A DNA stretch of 64,000 nucleotides from the NCBI GenBank assembly GCA_046704385.1, contig JBJKSB010000108.1, forward strand, positions 1 to 64,000. The letters run 5' to 3'. Shown here piece by piece: positions 16,187 to 25,089 of the stretch. Every line of letters begins with the position of its first letter. Positions within the stretch are counted from its first letter, which is position 1. Source of the stretch: GH45 sp046704385. Lineage in GTDB: Bacteria > Bacteroidota > Bacteroidia > Bacteroidales > SZUA-534. The position numbers were made by a program, and so were the translations under genes. The notes beneath the pieces were generated by a model, which was given only the letters and a program-made list of their open reading frames with translations, was not told the origin of the DNA and did no database searches.

Positions 16187-18496
16187 TTAAAACTTAAAAT
16201 TGTACGATATGCTTGGAACAATAGGTAATAATGATACCTGTTTAGCCATTGGTTTTTTTGTAACATAATCTGTAGTCAGGTATACAAAATAGGGGTTTTG
16301 TCTGCTATACAGGTTGTAAACCCCAAAAACCCATTCCCGCTCACAATTTTTGCCAAATACCGTCTTTTGTTTAGTATTGGAAATACTAACATCCAATCTG
16401 TGATATGTCCTTAATCTGGCATTATTCCTGGTAGTATAATCATAGTAAACATTATCATATAAGGAGCCTTCGTCGGATACAAATATTTTACCTGCAGGTA
16501 GAGTAAAGGCAGAACCCGAATAAAGAATAAAATCAGCAGAAATTTTCCAGTTACCCGGTAAATCATACATAGCAGAAACAGATAAATTATGCCTGCGGTC
16601 ATATGTAAACGGGAATTCTTTACCCGCATTAAGCTCCGGAAATTTTTGAGTTGTTTTTGACAATGTAAAACTCGCCCAACCTGTAAGTTTCCCAAAATTC
16701 TTTTTAGCAAAAAATTCGATACCATATGATTTTCCATCTCCGAATGTTAGAAGATCGTCCAGGTTTGATTGAAGTGTGATTTGTGTGCCTTCTTTAAAAA
16801 GCACCTGGTTCTTCATTGTTTTATAGTACATCTCAACACTGGTTTCAATTTCATTTTCTTTAAAGTTTTTAAATAATCCTAATGAAAATTGTTTGCTTGT
16901 TTGAGGCTTTACTATACGGTCGCTTGTTAACCAGATGTCTGTAGGAAGTGAAGCAGTACTGCTGGGAACCAAATGCATAAACTGATCCATCTTTGTATAT
17001 GAAGCCTTAATTGATGTGGTGCTATTAATTGAAAATTTACCTGTTATACGGGGCTCAGTAAATGAATATGTTTTTCCCTGCGAATAAAATACAGGTATTC
17101 TAAGTCCGTATGCAAGACTTATAAAGTCGGTTATTTTAATGTCATCACTTATATAAAAAGCAACCTCATTTGAATATCGCTGAGGAACGCTATCCCGGTT
17201 AACGTCCAGGCGGTTTCCTTTTTTCGGTATCTTAGCTGAAACTGCTCCGGGGAATAAAGTGTGATAAGTATAGCTGGCACCCATTTTAACCTCATGGTTT
17301 GGAGCTGGCATATAGGTTAAATCCGTCTTACCTGTCACATCCTTTATCCCAGTATACAAGACTGAATAATAATTTGCCTGGGTTGTTGCCAATGCTAAAT
17401 GATAATCATTCATAATAAATGATGTATTGGAAAATAATTTATTGCCAAAAACATGGTTCCAACGAACAGTATTGGTTGTGTTTCCAAAATCAATATTGAA
17501 ATTTAAACTACTGGCACCTACATAATCTGCATTATCCTTTCCGGTAAAATAACTTAAGAAAAGATGGTCGTTTTTGCCCAATTCATAATTTAGCTTAGCG
17601 TTAAAATCATACAGATAATAGTTGATCCCGTTTATACCCGTAGGGGAAAAAGGTTTGGTAAGCAAATCAATATAACTTCTCCGGCCCGAAACGATGAATG
17701 AAGATTTTCCTTTTTCGAGTGGCCCCTGAACCGTTAAATTAGAGGATAACAAACCTATTCCACCCTCAACTCCAAAATTTTCCTTATCACCATCTTTTGT
17801 CGAAATATCTATAATGGAACTTAATCGTCCACCATATTTTGAAGGAAATCCACCTTTGGTTATGGTTACATTTTTTATTGAATTAGCATTAAAGGTGCTA
17901 AACAGTCCAAAAAGGTGATTCGGATTATAGATTGTAGCTTCATCCAATTGAACCAGGTTTTGGTCGGCATTTCCCCCTCGAACATAAAATCCTGTTGTTC
18001 CCTCCTGGCCTTGCTGAATTCCGGGCAAAAACTGTAGAATTTTCATAACATCGCGTTCACCAGCCAGAACAGGCATAGTATTAATAGCCTTTAGCGGAAC
18101 ATCTATCACACCCATTTTTGCCAGATTTACATTATTATCGTTTCTATTTGCAGCTACAACTACTTCTGACATTTCCTGGGAATTGGGTTCTAATAGAACA
18201 TCCAGCCTGATACTTTCTTTATTTGTGAGTTTTTTTGCTTGTGGTTTATATCCAAGGTAAGTAATCACTAAACCAATAGTATCAGTTCTTGGAAGGGATA
18301 TTGAATAAAATCCATATTCATTTGTTATTGTACCTGTTTTAGTGTTGGTTGAAAAAATATTAGCACCTATTAAGGATTCTTTTGTTTTACTGTCCTTAAC
18401 GTAGCCGCTTATTGTCACAGTTTGGGCAACTGTAGATTTACCAATTATTGCCATGATAGCAATAACCAGCAAACTTCTAAATTGAAATACTTTCAT
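16187..18496 (-). CDS. TonB-dependent receptor with N-terminal carboxypeptidase-regulatory domain
   Basis: 769 residues: signal peptide (IIGKSTVAQ), a CarboxypepD_reg-like module (ISGYVKDSKTKESLIGANIFSTNTKTGTITNEYGFYSISLP), a plug domain (MPVLAGERDVMKILQFLPGIQQGQEGTTGFYVRGGNADQNLVQLDEATIYNPNHLFGLF ... ITKGGFPSKYGGRLSSIIDI, split here for length) and a long outer-membrane barrel ending in a phenylalanine (NFKF), the usual barrel-assembly signal. The FYVRGG and GGRLSSIIDI motifs mark the plug. It is the DUF4249-associated subgroup rather than a full SusC; no SusD is present. The substrate is not evident. Regulated probably by the ECF factor and anti-sigma-like protein upstream. Confidence 0.92.
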   Translation of the reverse strand: MKVFQFRSLLVIAIMAIIGKSTVAQTVTISGYVKDSKTKESLIGANIFSTNTKTGTITNEYGFYSISLPRTDTIGLVITYLGYKPQAKKLTNKESIRLDVLLEPNSQEMSEVVVAANRNDNNVNLAKMGVIDVPLKAINTMPVLAGERDVMKILQFLPGIQQGQEGTTGFYVRGGNADQNLVQLDEATIYNPNHLFGLFSTFNANSIKNVTITKGGFPSKYGGRLSSIIDISTKDGDKENFGVEGGIGLLSSNLTVQGPLEKGKSSFIVSGRRSYIDLLTKPFSPTGINGINYYLYDFNAKLNYELGKNDHLFLSYFTGKDNADYVGASSLNFNIDFGNTTNTVRWNHVFGNKLFSNTSFIMNDYHLALATTQANYYSVLYTGIKDVTGKTDLTYMPAPNHEVKMGASYTYHTLFPGAVSAKIPKKGNRLDVNRDSVPQRYSNEVAFYISDDIKITDFISLAYGLRIPVFYSQGKTYSFTEPRITGKFSINSTTSIKASYTKMDQFMHLVPSSTASLPTDIWLTSDRIVKPQTSKQFSLGLFKNFKENEIETSVEMYYKTMKNQVLFKEGTQITLQSNLDDLLTFGDGKSYGIEFFAKKNFGKLTGWASFTLSKTTQKFPELNAGKEFPFTYDRRHNLSVSAMYDLPGNWKISADFILYSGSAFTLPAGKIFVSDEGSLYDNVYYDYTTRNNARLRTYHRLDVSISNTKQKTVFGKNCEREWVFGVYNLYSRQNPYFVYLTTDYVTKKPMAKQVSLLPIVPSISYNFKF

Positions 18497-18570
18497 AATT
18501 TTTGCTGAAAATATGCCTGGCCTGGAAATGGCCAGGTATTATTTGTTATATTTTATTTTTCACACGAAAT

Positions 18571-19314
18571 TTAATCCTCTACGGCAACCTTTGAGAGCAG
18601 GTTTGTATTGAATTGAGTCAATAAATCGGAATTATTGTTTTCGTCGATAATAATTTCATTATTTGAAACGGTTGCGTTTGCCAGGTCAATGCTTTCCACC
18701 CATGTTTGGGCATCTAAAACTATCGATAAAGTAACCTTGCTGTTAGCCTGTACGCTAACTCCACCATTGGCTAATGCAATTTGTACCTGTTGATCAAATG
18801 AAGATTTTAAAGTTACAGGAATCACAGTACCATCCATAGTTGTATAATTTCCACTGAGCATAATAGAATGCCCGCCAAACTCTGTGTCTGCATTGGAGAG
18901 GAAGGTGAAATCAACTTTTTTAAATGTTCCCGGATAAACATCTGCTTCACCAAGATTGGCGGTTCCATTTATTACATCAATTATAAACGGGCCACTAAGA
19001 ACAATATCACCATTGCTTGATTCTGAACTACTATCTGATGATGCATTATCGTTACCTCCATCGTTATAATTACCATTCTGTTCAACATCATTACCCGAGT
19101 TTTCTTCAACTACAACATCTGAAATATTTATCTTAAAAGTAATAAGTTCAAATGATGGAACTGCATCAACGCTTTTTAAGGTAACATTTTTTGAAACAGA
19201 GGTTACATCAACAGCTAATTTTGAACTTTTAGTAGCTGGAGTATTATCTCTGGTGCAATTTGTTACCAATAGTATAATTGCAACTAAACTAATTAAAAAT
19301 TTTACTCTTTTCAT
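18571..19314 (-). CDS. DUF4382-like lipoprotein
   Basis: 247 residues with a lipoprotein signal (LLVTNCTRD). It has an N-terminal beta-strand region mentioning sequence such as FELITFKINISDVVVEE, a low-complexity stretch of about 40 residues rich in Asn, Asp, Gly and Ser (residues about 75-110), then VLSGPFIIDVINGTANLGEADVYPGTFKKVDFTF and a beta-rich end. The pattern of a strand about the vertical distance 'YPGTFKKVDF' is typical of DUF4382-type Bacteroidota lipoproteins. It lies between the anti-sigma-like gene and the TonB receptor on the same strand and is likely part of the same locus. No enzymatic motif is visible. Confidence 0.6.
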   Translation of the reverse strand: MKRVKFLISLVAIILLVTNCTRDNTPATKSSKLAVDVTSVSKNVTLKSVDAVPSFELITFKINISDVVVEENSGNDVEQNGNYNDGGNDNASSDSSSESSNGDIVLSGPFIIDVINGTANLGEADVYPGTFKKVDFTFLSNADTEFGGHSIMLSGNYTTMDGTVIPVTLKSSFDQQVQIALANGGVSVQANSKVTLSIVLDAQTWVESIDLANATVSNNEIIIDENNNSDLLTQFNTNLLSKVAVED

Positions 19315-19428
19315 CTCTTTGGTTTTTAATGAATAATTAAACTAATTCTCGCGCGTAAAATCATATAAACTAAAGATTTTTGAATAGAAAAATGGTTGGG
19401 TTTGAGTTAATGTTTTTTTGAAATTGTA

Positions 19429-21051
19429 CTAAATTAAATATCTTACACCTACGCGTAAACCCCAGGAATAAGGGTATGCATGTACTGGTGAAGATTTACT
19501 AAAAGCCATAACATGTAATTTAAGTGTAGGATTAATTATAAAACTAATATTATGGGTTAATGGGTGTTCATATGTAGTTCCCAGGATTAAGCTTACCATG
19601 GCAGTTTTTATACCCGAAACTTCATCATAATGCGGTTCAGTATTTCCATCTGAATTTTCAGATTGCCAGTTAAGTTCCTGGCTTAATAAATAATTAAAAT
19701 TAAACCCAAAATTAATATGTTGGTAACGGAATACCTTATAGTCTAAAATAAGAGGTAAATTCAGATAATTGTAACGAATAGATGAATTTAAAAATGTCTC
19801 AGCCGGAATTGAATCTGATGATGACAGCATTAAATTTGCAACGCCCGTTGAAGTATACAAAAAATATCCCTGGTAACTGTTGTGTAAAATATTTACTGCC
19901 TCAGTCTTGAATTTTTGTGCATATTGTGAGTAATAAATACCCGACATTAAACTAAAACTTTCATTTAATGATAAACCTCCATAAAGTCCGGCAGAAAATG
20001 TAAAATCTGCTTTATCCCTTGCATTAAAATAGGCTTTATTATACCTGGTTTGTTTATATTCAGGATTTTGTGTAATAAATCTGTAGGACAATTCAGGCGA
20101 GTAAAATCCTTCAATAAAATATTTTCTTTTTCGAAGGTTGCGTGGTGGTTCTGTAAAAACAATCTGGGTATCTGAATTAACAAGATTATCCGAAATTTGA
20201 ATGGTTTCGGCATCATTTGATTTCACAGAATCTGAAAGTATAGAATTAAAGCTTACATTCTGTTCATTTTCAATATTTGCTACAAGAGGTTCTTCTTTGG
20301 GTATCTTAGTTTCAATATTGATACTATTTTCATTATTTAATTTCTGCTCTATCTCCTCAGTTTCGCTGTTTCGCTTTTCAACAATATGATTATTTGTACC
20401 ACTAAACTCCTCATTTTCAGGCTTTGTAACCGATATCTTTTTATTTTCCTGATTTAAAGAGGTAACCCCTGAATTTGAATTTTTCTCCTCAGGTATTTGA
20501 GCATCATTCCCGGTTAATGAAATATTACTTGCAATGTAACTATCATCATTTTTAATTGCTGTATTTGTAGTTTTTGAAGTATCCGGTGGTAGGGTATTAA
20601 TTTGAGTTAAATCATTCGACTTAATCTGTTTGATGCTATTGCTATTTTTAGCATTTATTAGATTCTTTTCCTTACCATTAATTTTTTGAGATGTATTTGC
20701 ATTAACAGGCTCTTTCTTTTGTATAAATAAATTAACGTTTAAGGAATCAACCGATTGAAATGTATTTTCTGTACTTATATTGTTAACACTTTCCTGTGCA
20801 ATCTCAGGTTTTTCATGCGTTCTTAATCTGTGTTCGAAGTAAATGAAAGATATAATTAAACTTGCAGCCAATGAAGCAGAAATATACTTTAACCTTCTGA
20901 CCTGCTTAATATTACTTTGAAGTTTATTCTGATTTATACGTGAATTGATACCTTCCCATAATTCTTCATCAGGGTTCAATCTATGATTTTTATACTTCTC
21001 TTTAAGAAAAGAATCAAATTCCTGGTCACTATGGTTAGTATCGTAATTCAT
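19429..21051 (-). CDS. putative anti-sigma factor fused to an outer-membrane beta-barrel domain
   Basis: 540 residues in three parts. Residues 1-50 are soluble and charged (SFLKEKYKNHRLNPDEELWEGI...), like the cytoplasmic part of Bacteroidota anti-sigma proteins. A membrane helix follows (YISASLAASLIISFIYFEH, about 51-69). Residues 70-305 are a low-complexity Asn/Ser/Glu/Lys linker. Residues 306-540 form a PorT/OmpA-like beta-barrel (KYFIEGFYSPELSYRF ... GVRYLI). The gene begins at the base after the sigma factor stop, so the pair is translationally linked. The layout suggests a protein that crosses the inner membrane, spans the periplasm and enters the outer membrane. The anti-sigma role is inferred from position and N-terminal architecture. 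Confidence 0.6.
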   Translation of the reverse strand: MNYDTNHSDQEFDSFLKEKYKNHRLNPDEELWEGINSRINQNKLQSNIKQVRRLKYISASLAASLIISFIYFEHRLRTHEKPEIAQESVNNISTENTFQSVDSLNVNLFIQKKEPVNANTSQKINGKEKNLINAKNSNSIKQIKSNDLTQINTLPPDTSKTTNTAIKNDDSYIASNISLTGNDAQIPEEKNSNSGVTSLNQENKKISVTKPENEEFSGTNNHIVEKRNSETEEIEQKLNNENSINIETKIPKEEPLVANIENEQNVSFNSILSDSVKSNDAETIQISDNLVNSDTQIVFTEPPRNLRKRKYFIEGFYSPELSYRFITQNPEYKQTRYNKAYFNARDKADFTFSAGLYGGLSLNESFSLMSGIYYSQYAQKFKTEAVNILHNSYQGYFLYTSTGVANLMLSSSDSIPAETFLNSSIRYNYLNLPLILDYKVFRYQHINFGFNFNYLLSQELNWQSENSDGNTEPHYDEVSGIKTAMVSLILGTTYEHPLTHNISFIINPTLKLHVMAFSKSSPVHAYPYSWGLRVGVRYLI

Positions 21052-21594
21052 TTATCCAATTAAGCGTTCTTTTTCAAGCATAGCCATTTTATTTTGAATG
21101 TTCTTTCGTGCATCATGCAAATTTGATTTCGATGTCCCCTCTGAAATACCAAGCGCTTCTGCAATTTCCTGATGACTATAACCCTCAATAATATACATAT
21201 TAAAAACTATCCTCATCTTGTCTGGCAACTGCTGAATCAAATTTATTATTTCATCGGTTCCAATTTTATTGTAAATATTAAATTCATCAGTCGTATATAA
21301 GAATCCACCTAAATTATCTGACAGTGTAATCTTTTTCTGCTTGTTATATAGTTTTAAAGCTTCATTCACAAAAATTCGCATCATCCACCATTCGAGTGCA
21401 TTAATATCTTTAAGTTGACCAATGTTTTCAAAGACCTTTAAAAATCCTTCCTGAAAAATATCTTTGGCATCATGGTAATTTTTTGCATACCTATAGCATA
21501 CGCTCAGCATTTTGGGAGCAAATACATCATACAACTCCTTTTGCGCCCTTGTATCACCATGGATACAATTTTTTACCAGATTGTCAATTTTCAA
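21052..21594 (-). CDS. ECF RNA polymerase sigma factor
   Basis: 180 residues with sigma-70 region 2 (ELYDVFAPKMLSVCYRYAKNYHDAKDIFQEGFLKVFENI) and region 4 (LPDKMRIVFNMYIIEGYSHQEIAEALGISEGTSKSNLHDARK). Region 3 is absent, as expected for ECF factors. The start codon must be TTG: in frame, a stop TAA lies only three codons upstream of it and there is no ATG before the conserved region 2. The gene heads a locus with an anti-sigma-like barrel protein, a lipoprotein, a TonB receptor and a DUF4249 protein, so it probably controls receptor expression. A candidate response-regulator box lies 141-160 bp upstream, linking it to the adjacent two-component system. Confidence 0.92.
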   Translation of the reverse strand: MKIDNLVKNCIHGDTRAQKELYDVFAPKMLSVCYRYAKNYHDAKDIFQEGFLKVFENIGQLKDINALEWWMMRIFVNEALKLYNKQKKITLSDNLGGFLYTTDEFNIYNKIGTDEIINLIQQLPDKMRIVFNMYIIEGYSHQEIAEALGISEGTSKSNLHDARKNIQNKMAMLEKERLIG

Positions 21595-21734
21595 AAAGTC
21601 TTATTTATAAACTTTACAATTAGGATTTTTTCGTACAAAAAAGGTTGGGTTCAGAACATTACTATTCTATTTCTACAGAATACTTTTATATGCAATGAAT
21701 TATCCCAATCTAATATCTGGCAATATCAGGAGCG

Positions 21735-21754
21735 ATTCTAAAGAAATTTTAAAG
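21735..21754 (-). promoter_or_regulatory. candidate response-regulator box upstream of the ECF sigma gene
   Basis: On the gene strand CTTTAAA-N4-CTTTAGA, two half-sites in 11-bp phase, in the intergenic space between the histidine kinase stop and the ECF start. It is nearly the same sequence as the perfect direct repeat upstream of the response regulator itself, in the same orientation relative to the downstream gene. Confidence 0.5.
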
Positions 21755-21761
21755 CTTGGAT

Positions 21762-23003
21762 CTAAGCAGGGAAAGACACACTAAATATGTGCAGGTCATT
21801 CCTATAGGAATAAGAAATCATCCAATCTGCACCCAAACATATTTGTTTTGCTATGGACAAGCCCAGGCCTGTTGAACCTGTTGTTCCGCTTTTGTAAAAA
21901 CGCTCAAAAAGTCTGTCACTATCAGGTATATTTGAGCTGCCTGTATTTGAAAATATTAAACTATTTACATTGAGTTCGATTTTTATTTGACCCATTTCTG
22001 CATTATGGAGTATGGCATTACTGAATAAATTATTAATCAACATTTCAACCAACAATTTATTGGCTTCAATATGCTTTTCAGTATTGCAGATATATTCAAA
22101 ATTCAATTGTTTTAACACCATAAGTTCGTTGAAACTTTCAATTTGTGTTTTTATCAAACGGTCAAGGTTAATTTCTTCGAGTTCGCTAAACTGGCGATTT
22201 TCAATTTTGGTCAACAAAAGTAGTCCGCTATTGATTTTCGATAATCTTTTTACAGCCTGGTAAATTGATTTTACCTTATCAGGCTGATTTCCCGAAAGCC
22301 GATTTTCATCGAGCAAAGCCTCAATTTTTGATTGTATGATGGCTAAAGGCGTTTGAATTTCGTGGCTGGCATTTTCCGAAAATTTCTTCAGGTTATCGTA
22401 ATCCGTAATGACTTTGTCTGTTAACGATTTAAGCACATGGTTTAGTTCATTAAATTCGTCAGTATCTGAAATGGTAGGGTTATAGGGTACAATATCCTGC
22501 AATGAAAATTGTTTTAGCTTTTCCAAATTCTCAAAAAAAGGTCGCCATATTCGTTTTGAAATCCTGCGGTTAATAATAAACAACAACATCAGCAAACCCG
22601 AAAAACTCAGTAAAATAACCATGGTCAGGGTTTCCAGCAAGTCATCGGATTCAAGTTCTGATTCCCGAACAGTAATTTTATATTTTCTGCCCTGAATGGT
22701 TTTATAGGCAACCAGCTGCCTGTATTCTTCAAATTCGTGTCTTATTTTCAGGGAAGTATCTGAAAAATGATGCCCCGATGCAAGCGATGAATCACTTATC
22801 ACAGAAAACATCGGGAACCATTCTGAATCGCCGGGCGTTTTTTCTAATTGTGAAGCAATCCGCCGGTACGATTCAACCAGCTTTTCATCAGATTCCTCCC
22901 TGATTATTGATTTAATAGTAAAAAATAAAGAAATGCCTGCCAGTAACAGGATTATAAATGTGTACACAATGTACTGCCGGTTTATTTTTTGAACCAGTTT
23001 CAT
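21762..23003 (-). CDS. sensor histidine kinase
   Basis: 413 residues. Two membrane helices (about residues 11-32 and 125-146) enclose a periplasmic region of about 90 residues. HAMP-like sequence follows (RISKRIWRPFFENL). The phospho-accepting H214 is in the H box FSENASHEIQTPLAIIQSKIEAL, the N box is LVEMLINNLFSNAILHN, and the G box is GSTGLGLSIAKQICL. All catalytic motifs are present, so it should be active. The ATG overlaps the stop of the response regulator (4-bp overlap), so the two are translationally coupled. The periplasmic ligand is unknown. Confidence 0.93.
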   Translation of the reverse strand: MKLVQKINRQYIVYTFIILLLAGISLFFTIKSIIREESDEKLVESYRRIASQLEKTPGDSEWFPMFSVISDSSLASGHHFSDTSLKIRHEFEEYRQLVAYKTIQGRKYKITVRESELESDDLLETLTMVILLSFSGLLMLLFIINRRISKRIWRPFFENLEKLKQFSLQDIVPYNPTISDTDEFNELNHVLKSLTDKVITDYDNLKKFSENASHEIQTPLAIIQSKIEALLDENRLSGNQPDKVKSIYQAVKRLSKINSGLLLLTKIENRQFSELEEINLDRLIKTQIESFNELMVLKQLNFEYICNTEKHIEANKLLVEMLINNLFSNAILHNAEMGQIKIELNVNSLIFSNTGSSNIPDSDRLFERFYKSGTTGSTGLGLSIAKQICLGADWMISYSYRNDLHIFSVSFPA

Positions 23004-23677
23004 GAGTCGGTGTATTTATATCCCATACCATAAACGGTTTGCAGATAATCGTTGCCACCGGCGTAAGCAATCTTCTTTCGCAGGTTATTGATATGTGTAT
23101 AGATAAAATCAAAATTATCAGCCAAATCAATATTATCGCCCCAAAGGTGTTCAGCTATGGATTCACGGGTTAATAACCGGTTTTTATTAGCAATAAAAAA
23201 ATGCAATAATTCGTATTCTTTTTTAGTAAGCTGGAGTTCTGTTTCATTTACCAAAACGTGTTTATCTTCCGGGTTAATTTTAATTTCGTTATGTATTATT
23301 TCCATTGATCCGCTGAATTTCCTTCTTCTTATAATAGCTTTAATCCGGGCATTTAATTCCGCCAGGTGAAAGGGCTTTGTGATATAGTCATCGGCACCCA
23401 TTTCAAGTCCGTTCAGCTTATCGTCCAGCGAATTTTTTGCTGAAATTATTAAAATGCCGGTATCAGTTTTGAGCTTTTTCAATTCACGGATCAATTCCAA
23501 ACCAGAACCGTCGGGCAGTGTAATATCGATTACAGCAATATCGTAATGATACAGGTGCAGTTTTTCATGTGCCGATTCAAAATCAGCAGCCAACTCACAG
23601 GTATAATTTTCTTTAAGGAGGTACGATGCAATCTCCTTCAGCAATTCTGTCTCATCTTCAATAATCAGAATTTTCAT
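23000..23677 (-). CDS. OmpR-family response regulator
   Basis: 225 residues: receiver domain with the acidic pair E7-D8, phospho-acceptor D51 (DIAVIDITLPDGSGLELI), the conserved Ser in LIISAKN and the Lys in ITKPFH; then a winged-helix DNA-binding domain (LTKKEYELLHFFIANKNRLLTRESIAEHLWG ... IYTHINNLRKKI). It precedes and overlaps its kinase gene. A perfect tandem repeat of 11 bp (GAATTTTAAAG twice on the plus strand) lies 18 bp upstream of the ATG and is a likely autoregulatory site; related sites lie upstream of the ECF sigma gene and a PepSY-like gene. Confidence 0.95.
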   Translation of the reverse strand: MKILIIEDETELLKEIASYLLKENYTCELAADFESAHEKLHLYHYDIAVIDITLPDGSGLELIRELKKLKTDTGILIISAKNSLDDKLNGLEMGADDYITKPFHLAELNARIKAIIRRRKFSGSMEIIHNEIKINPEDKHVLVNETELQLTKKEYELLHFFIANKNRLLTRESIAEHLWGDNIDLADNFDFIYTHINNLRKKIAYAGGNDYLQTVYGMGYKYTDS

Positions 23678-23694
23678 AAGTTAAAGATATAACA

Positions 23695-23716
23695 GAATTT
23701 TAAAGGAATTTTAAAG
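23695..23716 (-). promoter_or_regulatory. perfect 11-bp direct repeat upstream of the response regulator
   Basis: GAATTTTAAAG occurs twice without a gap (23695-23705 and 23706-23716). Read on the gene strand this is CTTTAAAATTC twice. The phase of one helical turn is what OmpR/PhoB-type dimers bind. It lies 18-39 bp upstream of the response-regulator ATG, suited to autoregulation. Confidence 0.6.
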
Positions 23717-23841
23717 ATTCTATAGCTAATTGATTTTTGTTGGCCTTTAATACTGGCCTGGTTGAATATGAAAAACCTTTTTCTTTTAGCCGCTAATTAC
23801 ACGAAAGAAGCCTGGTGGAACTGCCTACCGTCCAAGGTCAA

Positions 23842-24285
23842 TCATTCTTTGTTGTGACCAAAAGTATAGCGGATTCCCCATAGTTGTGTGAGTCCAACAT
23901 CACCATCTATCACAAATTCAGGTGAAACTTCAATTACCACCGAAAACTGTTTTAAATCCTGAATCGGAAATATTTCCAAATCTAATGGAACAGTAAACGA
24001 ATTAATTAAATCGAATCCGCGAAAAAGTCCGGCATTGACACCTACCCCCACGGCAAAACGATGGTAAGGCTTTTCTTTAAAGTTGTAAAATATATCTGCC
24101 TCTGTTAACATGTTATCAATAATGTTGTTGGTAAAAGCTTTAAGCTCAACACTTATTTTTTTTGCCTGGCTGGTATTCACCCCCAGGGCATAAACAGAAT
24201 AACCGGTAATTCCAATTTGAGAAAAAGCATTTAAGCTTAAACTAATGAGGATTGAAATTGCGAATAGTTTTGAAAATAATCTCAT
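23842..24285 (-). CDS. small outer-membrane beta-barrel-like protein
   Basis: 147 residues, signal peptide ending near NAFSQ. The mature part shows alternating hydrophobic/polar strands (KKISVELKAFTN, EADIFYNFKEKPYHRFAVGVGVNAG, LDLEIFPIQDLKQFSVVIEVSPEF) with a final LWGIRYTFGH, compatible with a short outer-membrane barrel or an outer-membrane-associated sheet protein. It is shorter than most members of the PorT/OmpW type. It follows 164 bp downstream, in genomic order, of the response regulator start and is transcribed in the same direction as that system. Function unknown. Confidence 0.55.
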   Translation of the reverse strand: MRLFSKLFAISILISLSLNAFSQIGITGYSVYALGVNTSQAKKISVELKAFTNNIIDNMLTEADIFYNFKEKPYHRFAVGVGVNAGLFRGFDLINSFTVPLDLEIFPIQDLKQFSVVIEVSPEFVIDGDVGLTQLWGIRYTFGHNKE

Positions 24286-24496
24286 AACACGAAAATAATT
24301 TAAGTTAATAATCAGGTTGTTTGTTCAATAATAAGTAATCGGTCTTTCAAATATAATAAATAATTATATAAGGAACTATCCTCAGAAAAACCCCGGTCAC
24401 AGCTAAGGCTGTGAAGTATCTTTTCTGTAGCCTAAATGAAAAAGGATAAATATTGCTTTCACCTTATATAAAGGCAAACAGTACATGAATGGGGTA

Positions 24497-24927
24497 TTAG
24501 TATCTAAATGCCGTCTGCATTAATTGTCTTTCATTTCTTTGAATCCCGATAGTCTTTGCCACGCTGTCCCATTGCATAACTGAAGCTTTAACTTCATCAA
24601 TAATTACGGTCATTTCATTTCGATTGAGCATAAAATATTCACCCACATGCATTGCAAGTTCAAAATCCAGGGATGTCCTTGTTCATCCAATATATTTGCT
24701 TTAGGCCTGGCTCCACCCAACGATGAACCCGTAGCCATTAATATGGCCAACCATTTCCGAATTTCCCCGGTTTCTTTATCGCTTTCAATCAATTCAGCGC
24801 AATATTGCAGCTCTCGTACCGACGACCAGGGAGGAGTCGGAAATTCAGTATTGTCATCTAAAAAAGGTCCATCCTCTGTTAATTTAAAACGCAAGGCCCC
24901 CATCCTACTTTCATCATTATAGTGCAT
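24497..24927 (-). pseudogene. HipA-family serine/threonine kinase remnant
   Basis: The 5' piece reads SRMGALRFKLTEDGPFL, then TPPWSSVRELQYCAELIES and WLAILMATGSSLGGARPKANILDEQGHPWIL, which is the N-terminal subdomain of HipA-type kinases including the glycine-rich SSLGGARPK loop. After that the frame changes and only the C-terminal end remains (EYFMLNRNEMTVIIDEVKAS, then VMQWDSVAKTIGIQRNERQLMQTAF, stop at 24497). The whole catalytic core is missing, roughly 240 residues by comparison with the usual family length. The junction lies near 24650. No HipB-type partner is nearby. It is a decayed toxin gene. Confidence 0.8.
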
Positions 24928-25089
24928 TTTGCATTCTTCGCAGTAATTTTAGAAAATCTAATAGTATTCATTTTTAAGGTATATAAAGCGCATCCATACC
25001 TATTCGGGCTTAATCATAATTTTAAATAAACCCTCCCTGCGAAATTTGAATTATTTTTTATTATTTTTCGATATACTAAAAATATAATC

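Noticed and set aside
19370..19375. CTAAAG half-site upstream of the DUF4382-like lipoprotein gene
   Set aside because: The second half-site at 11 bp is missing, so it was not counted with the four boxes.
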